Below are positions 41,601-55,951 of a stretch of DNA of 64,000 nt, piece by piece. The translations under genes were made by a program, and so were the position numbers. The notes under the pieces were generated by a model. The model ran no database searches, had not been told where the DNA came from, and worked only from the letters and a program-made list of their open reading frames with translations. The stretch is taken from the NCBI GenBank assembly GCA_012295275.1, contig CM022673.1, positions 2,459,605-2,523,604 of the forward strand. The letters are read 5' to 3'. The DNA comes from Chrysomallon squamiferum. Its lineage: Eukaryota; Mollusca; Gastropoda; Neomphalida; Peltospiridae. The stretch's first letter is position 1. Every line of letters begins with the position of its first letter.

Positions 41601-44600
41601 GTCTGGAGGCATCCTTTGAAAAGGCTGTTAAATATGATGTAAATGGAACAGAGTATATTGTGAAAGAATCATTTAACCCAGAAGACCCTGAAGAATTTTC
41701 AGAGTTAGTATATAAACTAATAATAATAATGACATGTATTATAGTAATAGTAATAGTAGTAGTTGTTTTAGTGGCTGTGGTAGCTGCAGCAGCTGTAGTT
41801 ATATCATTAATAATGGTACAGCTTACAGCTGAAAAAATGAAAAGCTTTGAAAAATTACTTTAAAAACAACAACTGTAGTTAGTATTCTATTTGTTTTTTA
41901 ATTGTCAACAAATTTTAATCTTTAGTGAATTTTCAATTTAAAAAAAAATCTTTTCTGAAGTACATTAATTTTGCCAAATTCATTTATTATTTCTGAATTT
42001 CTGTCATTTTAAAATTTGCTAATTGTTAAACCTTATTGAATTTCGTTCTTATTAATGGAATTTAATCCACATTCCTATTTTCAGTTATTCAAACTGGGAA
42101 GCATTTGAGGGCTTTCCTGCCTCATATGAAGAAAGGCTGCATACACTAATGCCAACTGATTCAGAAAAATCTGTAGTTGACAGCAAGGCCTGCTTTCTTC
42201 TGAATAAAGTAATTTATGCTAGTTTATTTGCCTTGAAAAGTTGTTATTATTATCATTATTTTAATCTTTGATTCTGAATGTGTTTTGGGTTACACCTTTA
42301 TGTATGAGATTAGGAAAAAGATAAAAATTTGAATTAGTTGTATACTGTAAGATATATATTTTTAAATTATTTATTTATTTATTTATTTGCTTCTTGTTCT
42401 AATATTAAACAATCAATTTTTTTTTTAAAGTTCACAATGATGATTTGTTATTATTATTTGTTCGTTGTAAATTAAATTATCCTTTCAGTTACAATTCTCC
42501 ATTTTTTCTGAGATCAAGATGTGCCTCTAAAACATTTTAATTGTGTTTCTTCAGAAAAACCATAAACTGTGTTTGTACCCTGAGGTTATAGTGAATGAAA
42601 AATTCAAACGACCTGTAGACATTGAAAGAATTATAGATGACAGCAGGACACGAAAGATAAAGGAATCTCAAACGTGGGTTCTGACCGAGGTAAATCTAAT
42701 TACTGTTTGTTTAATTTTTATTTATTTGTTATTGATATTTAAAAAATATTGTGACTAGCAAACTGTAATTTGAAAACATTAAAAGAAAAAATAGTTATTT
42801 AAAAATTAAATAATAATGTAGCTACATAATATTGAAACTTTTTGTTTTTCAAGTTGAAATATGCATTAAAATTCTATGTAAAAAAAATAATGACCATAAA
42901 ATTAAGTGCCAGAAGTTTTTTTTTTTTCTGGAAATTCATTGTTTTTATAAAATGTCAGTGAACATAAGGAAAAAAATAAAATTAATAATAACATGAATAA
43001 CTAAAAATATATAAATAACAAAATAAATAAATAAAAATTAATAATAATAATTATAAATCAAACAAAACCTATGTAGAGCCAGCCATCAGTGTAATGAAAA
43101 AGAAATCAGTAAATGTATCCCAGAGTTTACTACAAATGGTTACCATAATTACTTTACTAGGGAGGTCATATCATCAGCAAGTACATGCCACAGCTCTGCC
43201 TTGGGGTGCTAGATACCAAGAAAGTGGAAGGGAAACTGTTTGGGAAAGATGTCACCATAACTGGGTTCATTGTGTCTCTTCAAAAGAAAAGGACTCAAGA
43301 TCTAAACCAGCTCTGGAAATTCAGTCCAGAAGGAACAATTTCAGCTGCAGTGAGGATTTTCTTTATGATAATCTTTTGGAAAGATTAAAGTGTAACTTTA
43401 ATAATGTTTGCAGAAAGCCTTTAATATATATTTGTATGTTTCTAGTTCAAAGAAATTGTTTTACTGCCTTACCAAACATTCATTTTCAATAATAAAGTAT
43501 TGCTTGTGATATTATTCATAAGTCATTGTTGCAAAATCCTATTTTTATTTTTTTTATTTTATTTATTCAGTTAATTAATTTATATATTTGTCTGTATATT
43601 TCTCTGTGTATTTATTTTTTTATTTTTTTTATTTTAGTCTCATCCACAGCTAGTGTTGACCTTTGTGGGGTTTGGGTTTGGTGATGGAAACAAACCTGAA
43701 GGATTGATGCCTGGAGAAAGCGTTTACCTTGTTGTAGCTGATCCACTGCCCAAGAAAGAAGCTGGTGCACAAAGGTAATGCAGACTGAACAAATTCTTAA
43801 CTTTATTATTAGCAAAGATTGATGACCACAGCCATTAAAAATAATACTTTGAACATTATTACTACCAGTAGCAGTTTAATATTAATGATATTATCCAAAT
43901 CACAGAAGAATGTTTTTTCCAGGTTATATTCACTTAAACAGTTATTTTATTTTATTTTTATTTTTTTTATTACTGTTTCAGATTTGGTTTAAAACAAGAA
44001 CGATTAGACAATCTTGGACAGTGGAAGTTTTCTGATGTGTCTAATCCTGAATGGCACAAACTTGCCCTCTCATGGCCTGTAAAAGAAAGTGGCGAATTAA
44101 ACCAGGTTAATGTTTTTCTGTTTAATTTTTAAGACAATAAAATAATTTAATTTTAAAAAGTGCCACCTTGTTAGAAATGTTTAATTTAATTTAACACATT
44201 TTTTTATGGTTATTTAGAGTAAACAAACAGTTAAGGATCACTTATATAACGAGCTACTCTTTTTGATTAGCAGTAAGTGATTATTTTATGCACCACACCA
44301 CAGACAGGATAGAACATACCACAATCTTTGTTATTGGCTGGAATGAGACATAACCCCAGAATGAGTCCAGACAAGTCTCAGGTTTCTTTTAATTAGCAGT
44401 GGGACATCTGTTAATTAAAATCATCCATTATTTTTTAATTTTGCATGTTTAGGATTTTGACTGGCCAATGGAAGGATTTCTGATTCCGAATGTTCCACCA
44501 CTGCAAAAGACTTCCAAGAAATCGACATTGTCGGGAAGTAAGTTATTTACTTGTTATTATAACCGTAAATTACATATTTTATGAGTAACATTCAGGCTAC

Positions 44601-47600
44601 AGAAACTCTTTAAAAAAATTAAGTGGCTTTTAATATCCCCCTGATAAACACCCAGGATGTGTTATAATTTTTAATACTCCTGGTAATATCCCGCTGATAT
44701 ACATCCAAGCTCTGTTGTAATAATTAACATTTCTGGTAATATCCCGCTGATGTACATCCAAGCTCTGTTGTAATAATTAACATTTCTGGTAATATCCCGC
44801 TGATGTACATCCAAGCTCTGTTGTAATAATTAACATTTCTGGTAATATCCCCCTGATGTACATCCAAGCTCTGTTGTAATAATTAACATTTCTGGTAATA
44901 TCCCCCTGATGTACATCCAAGCTCTGTTATAATAATTAACATTTCTGGTAATATCCCCCTGATGTACATCCAAGCTCTGTTATAATAATTAACATTTCTG
45001 GTAATATCCCCCTGATGTACATCCAAGCTCTGTTATAATAATTAACATTTCTGGTAATATCCCGCTGATGTACATCCAAGCTCTGTTATAATAATTAACA
45101 TTTCTGGTAATATCCCCCTGATACAAATCCAGGGTCTAACATAATTATTAACACCAAATATTACAAATACATCTAATCTCTTACATTCGGAAACCGCCTT
45201 CCTTTTTCTTTTCTTTTTTAAATTTGGTAATTATAGGTTGTGGTACCTTACAAAAATCATATAATCAATAATTTATATAAATTAAAATATTTCTTTAGTA
45301 GTCATTATGGAACTGACAGTTAATAATATACAAAACTCTAAGGTTTTTTTAAAATTTTAAAATTTATTTATTTATTTATATTAATTTTGTTTTGTAATTA
45401 AAATTTAACATAATAAAAGAATCACACATTCAGTAATTTTTCAATAGTAATATAATCAATAGTTTGGTGATTAAAATGGACTTACCATAAATAAGATACT
45501 AAACAACCTCAAAGCACACAGCATACAATAAATTTTAAGCATAAACTAGAATTAATATAAAGTTTTCATACATGCATTTTGAACCTCCCCAAAACATGTG
45601 TTATATGATAATATTTGAGTATAAACTGCGATGTATATAAATTTTTAACATGTCGTTATATTTTGTAGTGAAACCTAAAAGGCTTTTGTGTTTGAAGAAT
45701 GGTGAGAGAGACAAAGAAAACTGCATCCCTGTTGTTGGACCGAATCTTACTAATGTAAGTCTGTATCTTAATTTTCTTATTATCAGCATCATCATTAATG
45801 GTAACAAATTATTTTGATTATGATGATGATGATTATGATAACAACATCAACAACAATAGCAATAATAATAATAATTATAATTATTTTTAATATTTTTATT
45901 ACTATTTATTTTATTTTATTTATTTAATTATTTTTTAATATATGTTATATGGACTGTATCTACTTTTATAATCATATATATATATATGAGCTATTTATTT
46001 TTTTATTTTATGTATCTTTTATTATTATTACTTTTATAATTAATTTTAGCATAACTCCATACTATTCATTACTTAATGTATTTTTATTATTATTGTTATC
46101 ACTGTAATAATTAAGATTTTCTCTTTATTTAACTATAAATTAAATTTTAATGTTTCTAAAATGTTACCATATTATTATTATTATTATTCCTGTTGTTATC
46201 ATTATCATTTGTCTTAAAGATGTTGAAAGACACAGTGAAGGAAAAACCTAACAAAAACCAGAGAAGTGGCAAACGCAAACAGAAGGATATGATTACAGAT
46301 CATGCCGATTCAGTGGATGGTGATTTTAATCTTCACTGCCAGGAACTCACTGTTAGACAGTTGGAATTCTCTATGGTAAGTTTAATAATTTGATATTTAG
46401 TTAAGAATTGACAAGGAAAACACAGAATTTTATTTTTGTCATTATGTTAAAATCCTCATATTCACACACAGATGCAAACTTTAAGTTTTATTTATACTTT
46501 CTGCTTTTCAATATTGTTGTTTTTATTCATTTGTTTATTTAAGTTATTTATATTAATTTCAGTCCAGTTATTTCACATACAGAATTGTGTATTTTAAGAT
46601 ATTTTAGATACCTTCCCTCATTCAGTTTATTTCTCTGTATCTCTTAACATCATTTTAACTCTTTTTTTCACCTAAAATATAAACATATAATAATATATAT
46701 TTTTCTATTATTTTAGTTTCTAGATCACTGCACTTCACTGCTTAACCTCCCATTTGCTGGGAGGCGACTTTTTGATGAGAATGGCATCGAACATTTTACT
46801 CTGCAGTCTCTGAAAGCAAATCAGTTGGTGTTTGTGTCATGTGGAGAAAACTGGATAGATCCCAATCTGAGCAAAACTGAGCAGGAGCGTAGATTTTTAC
46901 TCACTCAGCTGTACAACGATGTTGCTAAAATCAGACAGTACTGCTCACTGCGTCGTCCTGAAAGTAAGTAACTCAAACAGTTATAACTACAGTTATAACA
47001 ATTGTCTGAGGCATGTAAGGTTCCGGGATCCATCCTTCTGAGCATAGTAACTGGGTAGTTTAGCCGGAATATGAATATTTGTATTCTATAATAGTTCATT
47101 TTAATATTTTTATATATAAATGAATGTTTTTGAATAGTTTATTTGAAAAAAATAAAAGTAAATCCTTATTTCTTAAAATTTTTATTTTATTTTATTGTTT
47201 TTCATTTTAACTGTGCAAAATTAAATTTTCTTTGTTTTTGACTTTATGACTATAATTTTGTTTTAAAAGTTCTAACCATTTATATATAGTGAAATAGAGG
47301 TGTTATTATTTAACATTTTATCAATTTAATAATCCAGTATATAAAATTTTTATTTTTGAAATTTATGCATTCAGAAACACAGATAACTTTCTAGCATTGT
47401 TATTCATGTGAACAATTTTGTAAAAAAATTTAATTAAAAAATACATGTATATTTATTAGGTTAATTTTTATCATTCTAATCATTGTGTTTGATAAGATTA
47501 TTAAATAATTTTTTCAGACTATGTTCTTGAGATAGAAGGTGGTATGACACAAAATGCAAAAATAATTGTGAACAAGATGTGGAACAAGGATGAGGAAGAG

Positions 47601-50600
47601 CTGCAGGAAATAGAACCTGCACCCCAGAATTCAACCAATGAGAGTGTGGTTAATGAAGATGATGATGATCTTCAGGCATAGTAAGTTTGCTTTTGTTTTC
47701 TGTTATTTTCTCAGTTTTCTCTGGGTTTTTTTTGTTCTGTATAATGTTTGAAACAACCTTAAAGGAATTTTTCTTTAACATGTTTCTGCAGTGCTATGAA
47801 CAAAATGACCACAGCATAATTTTTGTATACTTAAATAGTCAAGGGATTATCTGATCCTTTACACTTAACCTTTGCTAATAATAAATTACAACAGTAATAC
47901 AAAAAGCAAGGTGCAATCCATGGAAACTGACATTTGTTTTGTGACGTCACTTCATACATTGAGATGTAAAAATAAACTCCTGACACACAAGTCATTGTAA
48001 AGTTGGTTTAAGGAATTATAAAAATACTTTTACAGAGAAGTAGAGAGGTTACATTTAATTATTTGAATGTCTCAATTAAATTCAGCTCTCCACACACTCG
48101 AGCTCACCTGAGATCAGAAGAACGTTTGAACAGTTTGAAGTGGCCGTGGGAAAGACTTGTTAATGCCACAAACTCAGATGAAGAAGATCTCGAAGCACAG
48201 AAATACACAGACAAGGAGCTCTATGAGAAGTACAAGTAAGTTAGTTTTATTATTTTATGTTTATGCTATCGCACTGGAAAAGAGTAAAGATTCATAAAAT
48301 GTATTTTTTCTCAAAAAACGAATGTTGATAATTATTAAGTGCTTCTTTTTTTTAAATTTTTTTATTAATAATGCTTATTTTTCACAATTAGCTATATCTG
48401 GGTATATTTTTGGTATGATTTCAATCATTTCTATTTTACAATCGGATTTTTTTTGCCCCATTTTGTTTTCCATTTTGACATAGCAGTTTCCTCTAATCAA
48501 TCATCAAACATGTTGTGAAAAATATCAAACATATGTGCCAATGTCAAATACACGACAGCCAACAGTCACATAACAGCAGTCCGAGGGCATATATGGACTG
48601 TTTTCTGTGTACTTGATAAATTTCTTTCAGTGAACATATGTAATCATTGTTTTGTGTTTTTCCAGGCCAAAGCCTCCACCCCATTTGTCACGAGACACAC
48701 TACAGAGATTTGTGTATGAAGACAACTACATCGCATGTGCAGCCAATCGCCAGCTTGTGCTTGGAGTTCATGGACAAGAAGGCCGTGTCAGTGAGGTGTT
48801 TCTTGTAAAGCGCCATCCAGATGACATCGATCAGAGATGGTTTATGAAAGACAATGGGTAACTTAATTACTGATATTATTTTGAGATTTATCTTTATTAA
48901 TTTGCACATGATCCATTTACTGAACATATTAACAAGAAAGTAATGGACCACTATATTAGATTTTAACGGACAAGGCATACGAAAGTGGTCTTGCTTCTAA
49001 CTGATATGGCAGCAATAGATTTGATGTTTCACATAATCATTAAAGAAAAAGAGTTGGTTTATACCTGAAAACATTAAAGATAAATGTGTAGAAATATATA
49101 TAGTCATTCAGTTTTATTAGTTACTGTCTGATCATTTGACACAAATGTTACTTAAGGCTGAATATTGTAATTCATCAATTTTTTTTTCTTCATTTAGTAG
49201 CAAACATTTCCATTTTCTTTTTTTAATAGAATAAAAAATAAAATGAATTAAGTCACTTAATATCTAAATTAATAGGAAATCTCTGTAAGTTAATATAAAT
49301 ATAACATTTAACACTAAATATTTTCCAGTGAGATCCGATCCCGGTACAACCAGCAGCTTGTTCTAACTGTTGCTCTGCCTAACAATGAGAGTCACCATGT
49401 TGATGAAGATGGTCAACCTTTGACCTTCGTAGGGTGTCCAGTGACCCTGCAGGCAAGACGAGTTAACATGTTTGGCAAGGCTCATCAACGATGGCGCTAC
49501 AATGCTGAGACAGGATTTATTCATGCTTTCGATGCCAAAGAAGCAGATTTGGGTAACATTTAGCTGTTATATATTTATTTTGGTAACTTCAGTTGTATTT
49601 TCAAAACTCTTTAATATGAGTATTAAAATAAGCAAATATTTGAGTTAATTCCAGATGGTGGTTTTAATTATACCAGATCTTTGCTAATAATAAAGTGTTA
49701 TAGTGCAAATACAAGCTTTGTGTGTGCATGAATGAAGTCTAACATTTTTATAAAGAGAATCATAATAAATAGAATTAAAAAGAAATAAATACTTTTTTTT
49801 TAAATTTTAAAATTAAAGAAGTCAAAATGCTGAAAAGCTGAGCAAGACATTGGAGTGTTGCTAAATCAGATTTATGTTACATATTTGTAATAAGCTCTGT
49901 ATTTTTAATTTTATGTTATTGATTTGACTAGCATTAAAATGATCATTACAAAAATGATTATCAATGTAGGTTATTATATATTTCTATTGCAACAACTTGT
50001 TTCTGTCTTTTGTTAATTCAGAGACAGTCAGTTTGAATTAAATGTTTTGTTTCTGTTTCCATCAACCAGTTTTCTATCTTATTTTAATTATACAGAGATC
50101 ACTGCAGCCACAAAGGCAGATGTTTGCACCTACACCATCGCCAGAGATGTGAAAATTGACCAGCCCGTAAGTTCTTACTTTTGTAATCCTTTAAAAAAAC
50201 ATTATCTGGTTTTTTTGGTCAATTTTTTGTTTATTGCTCTCAAGATTAATATATTTAATTGATTTTTTACCATTATGGTAATATATACATTCAATGTATA
50301 AATAATTTGCAAATCTGTATCATTTATTTTTATAGTCATTCATTCACTGCAAAGAACTTGAGGCTTGACAACAGTTCTATCTCTTTTTTATCTACATACA
50401 TTTGCTTCATTACTTAAAAACATAGATCCATCTATACACTTACATACACTCCTGACAAACACATTAAATATTAAATAATTTACTTCAACTCTAATGATGC
50501 TGTATGTTATTTCATTTTTATTACAAAAGTACACAGACACACACACACACACATAAACTGTATTATGCTTATGGTTTTTAAAATGTAATAATACTAAATA

Positions 50601-53103
50601 CTTCTTTATGCACATTTAGGGATATATAGCAGAAATTCCTACATCGATGAAAGACTGCAGGGAGATAACTATATGTTTGTCATGTGCCAGAGCCATGAGA
50701 GGGCGCTACCGACTGCACAAGTTAGATCCTGGTGTTCCCTTCTTCTGTGCTATGGGCCAAGGTTTATATCTTTTATTACACTCTCATAGCAGATTTTAAA
50801 GAGCTTTGAAATAGAAATTTTGGTTTCATGAAAGTTTAAATATTTCATTATTATATAAAGCAAGAATCAAATTTTTTGTTACCGGTAAATTCTTTGCTTC
50901 ATATTAAAAAGATGTTTGCAGTATTGTTGTTTCTTTTTTTTTCTTTTTTAAATGTGTATTTACATTTTAAATTAAACTAACATTTTGTTTTTCCTCCTTT
51001 TTTACAAAATGTCCTCTCTTCTTTCCAAAAAGTGTTAATTTTGTTATTTTATTTATACCGTAGCAAAGAAACTGAAAATTCCTCAGTGTGGAAGTTTCCG
51101 CTATTTGAGTGAAAAGGTTGACCTCTCAACTCACGAAGCAGAACTGACTCTTGCCAAGTGGGAAGAGAAGATACAGCAACTCCGAGAAGAAACCAGTGTC
51201 AAAGTTATTGCCAAAGAAATCTCTGCAGCAAAAACTGTGCGCACTGTTAAAATCTTGGCCTATAAGAATGGGGAAGGCAGAATGAGGCCAGGCAAGGTTA
51301 TCTGTGGATCGAGTATTCAGGGGGTGAGTCTCAACTGTGTCTTTGTACAACTAGGGTTTCATTGTTACTTTTGTACAATAGAGTCATTGTGTTAGGTATC
51401 ATTAAATAATTAATCAAGTGGATAAGTGTATATAAAACATAACATTTTTAGTTGAATTTATGGGTGTGCATGTTTATGTATATGAACTAGAGTAATAATA
51501 TTTAGGAGTAATTTAATATAATGCACGCTGTCTATTGTATTGTTTTAATATCTCAGTAAATATATTTTGTTGATTTTATTAAAAGTTCTCTAAATCAATC
51601 TTAAACAGATTGAAATGTGTGTGTGTGTGTAAAAAACTTGGGTTAAAATGGATTATTTTTATTAGTATAATAGTTTATTTTTTTTTTTTTAATTTCTGAA
51701 TTAAACTGGATTATTTGTATTACTTCTGATGGTGAGTTTGTGTTTCTTACAGTTGCTGAATCAGTGCACAGCTCAGCTTGAACTGTCCCAGGCTCCCCGA
51801 CGTTTGTACACTGAAGACGGGAATCTCATGTTAGAAATGGATGATCTAATTGAGTGGGCCATTGAGAACTACAAGACTGACATGGCCAACAAGATAGAGA
51901 GGATGTTACTGAAAGAAAACCTGCCTTTTCCTGATTGTAAATACAATTTAATTTTCAACAATTTATTTTGCTATTATTATTTATAACTGTCCTTTGATGA
52001 TGATACATTTATCCTTCATTCAATTTTCTATTTTATTTTAATATTTTTATTACTGCTTTGAAAATTTGTTGTAAATATTTATTTATTCAAAATGAAGCTG
52101 ATATCTCTATTTTTTTTAAATTATCAGATAAAATTATTTACCTTTCTCAGTTATTATTTTATTGTTTTTGGCAACATGTCTTCACTAATAAAAAAGCATA
52201 TCAGCAAAATAACATTTGATACAAAACACATATTAATTCTACTAAAATCCCTTTTTTTTTTTAAAATTTGTTCCCTTTAAATACCCATCCCTCTTTTTCC
52301 AGTTAATTGAATTTAGCTATTTATTTTATCTGATATAAGCATATAGCTATATATATTTTTGTTTACAGTTAATGAAGCAAGTAATGAAAACCAACAAGAG
52401 ATTGATGTGGATTTTAGAAACGGGGGGAGGTGTTTTGCACACAGTACAGGAGGTTGATGATGAGAGGGGGGATGGTGACAGAGAGGAAGTCGAAGAGGAT
52501 AAAGAGGAGGGTCATGATGAGGAAGAAAAGACAGGTATGTCTGGGTAATATTTGTGAGAGAGAGAATTTTTTTTTATATAGCGTTTTATTTGCCTATCAT
52601 TAAAATTAAATTATACTGCACTGAATTAAGAATGTTTAGAGGTACACAGATGAAAATGGTAAATGAATCTTTGTATTGTTTATTTTTCTCTTTTTTATGT
52701 GTGAGCATGTGCGTGTGTAAATTTATGCTTATTCATATACACAAAACAGAGATTGTTTATATATATCAGAGCATATAAGATGCACCTTTTGGTATACTTG
52801 TCTTACTGATGCTTTAAACAGTGCTTTCATATCTTTTTCAGAACTTGATAATAATGAAGCAAACAAGATTGCAAAGAAAAGAGAAATGCTGCTGAAGCAT
52901 ATTCCACTGCCTCCCCAGGAGACTATTCTCAGATATCCTATTGAAGTGTGGGTTTCCAGTGGAAAGAAATTTATTCCACCAGAAGGTATGATAAAACACA
53001 ATAATAAAATCTAATAAATAAAATTTTAAAAATTTATAAATTAAGAAATATATTCTGATATTAGGTTTAAATATGATACAGTATAATTAAATAAATACCC
53101 ATT

Positions 53104-53154
<51 letters not shown>

Positions 53155-54314
53155 TTATATTTATATATAATTATGTTACATGTTTTACTGGATCCATTAG
53201 CATGTTATATGTTTCACTGGATCCATTAGTATATTATCTGTTTCACTGGATCCAATAGCCCATTACCTGTTTCATAGGATACATTAGGCTATTTATTACT
53301 TGTTTCTGGAGAACCATTAGGCTGTTACCTGTTTCAGTGGGTCCATTAGGCTTTTAGCTGTTTCGGGGGATCCATTAGGTTGTTACCTGTTTCAGTGGAT
53401 CCATTAGCCTGTTACCTGTTTAAATAGGCTTTTTATCATCAGTTTAGGCTATTACCTGCTTCACTTCATCCATTAGCTTATTACATGTTTCAGTGGATCC
53501 AGTAGGCTGTTACCTGTTACACTGGATCCAGTAGACTATCATCTAGCTGTTTCAGTCAATGATCATAACAGTTTTATCAGAATTTGTGTGTTTTTCTGAC
53601 TATGGGGATGTTAACATGTAAAATATCTTGCTGCTAATGAGCAAACCGTAACAAGAATGCCTTCCACATAGTTTGACAGAAATTATCAGTGTACTATCAC
53701 ACTCTTGTGTTTTTAAACATCATAAAACTAAATTATTTTTGATTAGTGGTTGAATCGAAGGAAATCAACAGAAGGAAGAAGAGGGCTCTCCGATCTCAGG
53801 TTTCTCTCGAGTTGGACATGGAAAAACACATTCTACGACAAATGAAGGGTAAGAAGAATGCATTAATAATTTTTCCAAAAGTGTAAATAATTTTCTTCTG
53901 TTTAAATTGTTAATGTGAGGGATGATAGTTACAATGAAATATTTTGATAGAAATATAGTAAACTAACCAACTGTACAAACAAACAAACAAATTAATAAAT
54001 ACAAATACTAAATTTGTTTTTTGTATTTTTTTTTACTTTTGTATTTTAAACAGATGATTAGTTGTAATCTATTAAACAAAATTTTAGGTCGCAGATTAGA
54101 GGAGTTGAATCCTGGTGAATACAAATCAACTCTGAGCGCTCACCAACCTGTCATCATTGAGGGAAACTGGCAGGAACCTACAATCCAAGAAAAAATGAAA
54201 CATGATGCAGTTCACAGACTTGAGGTATTCATATTGTGGAGTACAGACAATCCATAGGAATCTGTTAACAATGTCATTATTAATAAGGACCTGGCAGGAA
54301 ACTTCACTCCATAA

Positions 54315-54349
<35 letters not shown>

Positions 54350-55877
54350 CAATAAAATAAAAATAAGGTAAAATATGATGCAGATCCATAGACTTGTGAT
54401 ATTTATTTTACTAAATCGGTGTCCAAGAACATGTATTAACAGTTTAATTACTTTTAATGTAAACTAGGATAAATCATGTGTACAAGCAAATACATAAGCT
54501 TGAACTGCTATTTCATCTTGTAAAATATTGTAGGATGTTCATAGAAATGTCTTAATAGTTAAATTATTATTACAATATTATGGTGAAACAATGCAGTATG
54601 CAGGTTCTGTTAATTAAGTGTTATAAAGCAGAGGCTATTCAGAAAGGGAAGAATTAATTAACAATTAAATTATTATCAAATAGCCTAAAATTGATGAAAA
54701 CAATGAAAAACATGCAATGCACAATCACTCAACCTCACATCATTATTTTTTTTGAAAAGAGACAACACTCTCCCTATGTCTGAATCTATGAGATAACTAT
54801 CTTTGTAGTTTTCTAATCCATTTTTACAAGATCATTTACAAGAAGGTAAAAAAATAAAATTCATGACAGTTTATTATTTTCATAAAATTATTCTTTCAAG
54901 GGAATTCTTGTGCTTTATATACTGTTCACAAAATCCAGACATCGAGTTCAAAGAGTTCATGATGGTGTATTTCTTACCTTTTTATTTATTTATTTATATT
55001 TTTTATTTATTTATTTATTTATTTATTAATTATTATTATTATTATTTATTTATTTATTAGTATTATTTTTTATTGTTGTTGTTTTAGACACATCTTGGTG
55101 AAATAGCAGCAAATCAGAAACAGAAAAGTGGAGGATCCAGTGCTAACCACTCAAGACTGTACAAACAACCAGCTATGGTGAGACAATGATTATGATTATG
55201 TTATCTAACAGTTGAAAATTGCTTCTAACAACAATTTAAAAAATATATATACATCTTTTTAAATTTAATTTTCTTTTGTTACTTTTCATGAATGAAAAAA
55301 AAAAAAGGATTTTAAAGGGAAATGAGAATAAGAACAAATGTTTTATATAAAATTTATTTAAAAATAATAGTAACAAATGTAAACAAAATATATTTAGACA
55401 AAAAGAAATTATACCTAGTTTTCATTATAGCTAGTGTATTATTTATTATATATATGTGATTTATATTTCCAGAAAAGAGTTTTGGCTTTTCCCAATGGTG
55501 AAAGTCTTGAAAGAGCAGTCTATGTGTGGGGTGAAACAATGGATGAAATTCTTGAACTGGCTACAGCAAAACTTGATTTATGGAAACCAGTCAAGTATGT
55601 GTTTACTACAGAAGGAATACCAGTAAGTTGAAAATATCATTATATCTGCCTTCAGTCTGTCAGTCTGTCACTCTGTGTGTGTGTGTGTGTGTGTGTGCAT
55701 CTGTGTGTTTGGGTATGTTTATGTATATTGATTTGGTTGCTAGGATTTACATTTGTCTTCATCTTTTTAAAATTTGAACCAAAAACACTTCAGATTGTAG
55801 AAATAAGTTGTTTCTTTGTATGCTGTTTTATAGGATTTATTTCTCTTACTTTCACAAATAGCATAAACCATTTGTTG

Positions 55878-55951
<74 letters not shown>

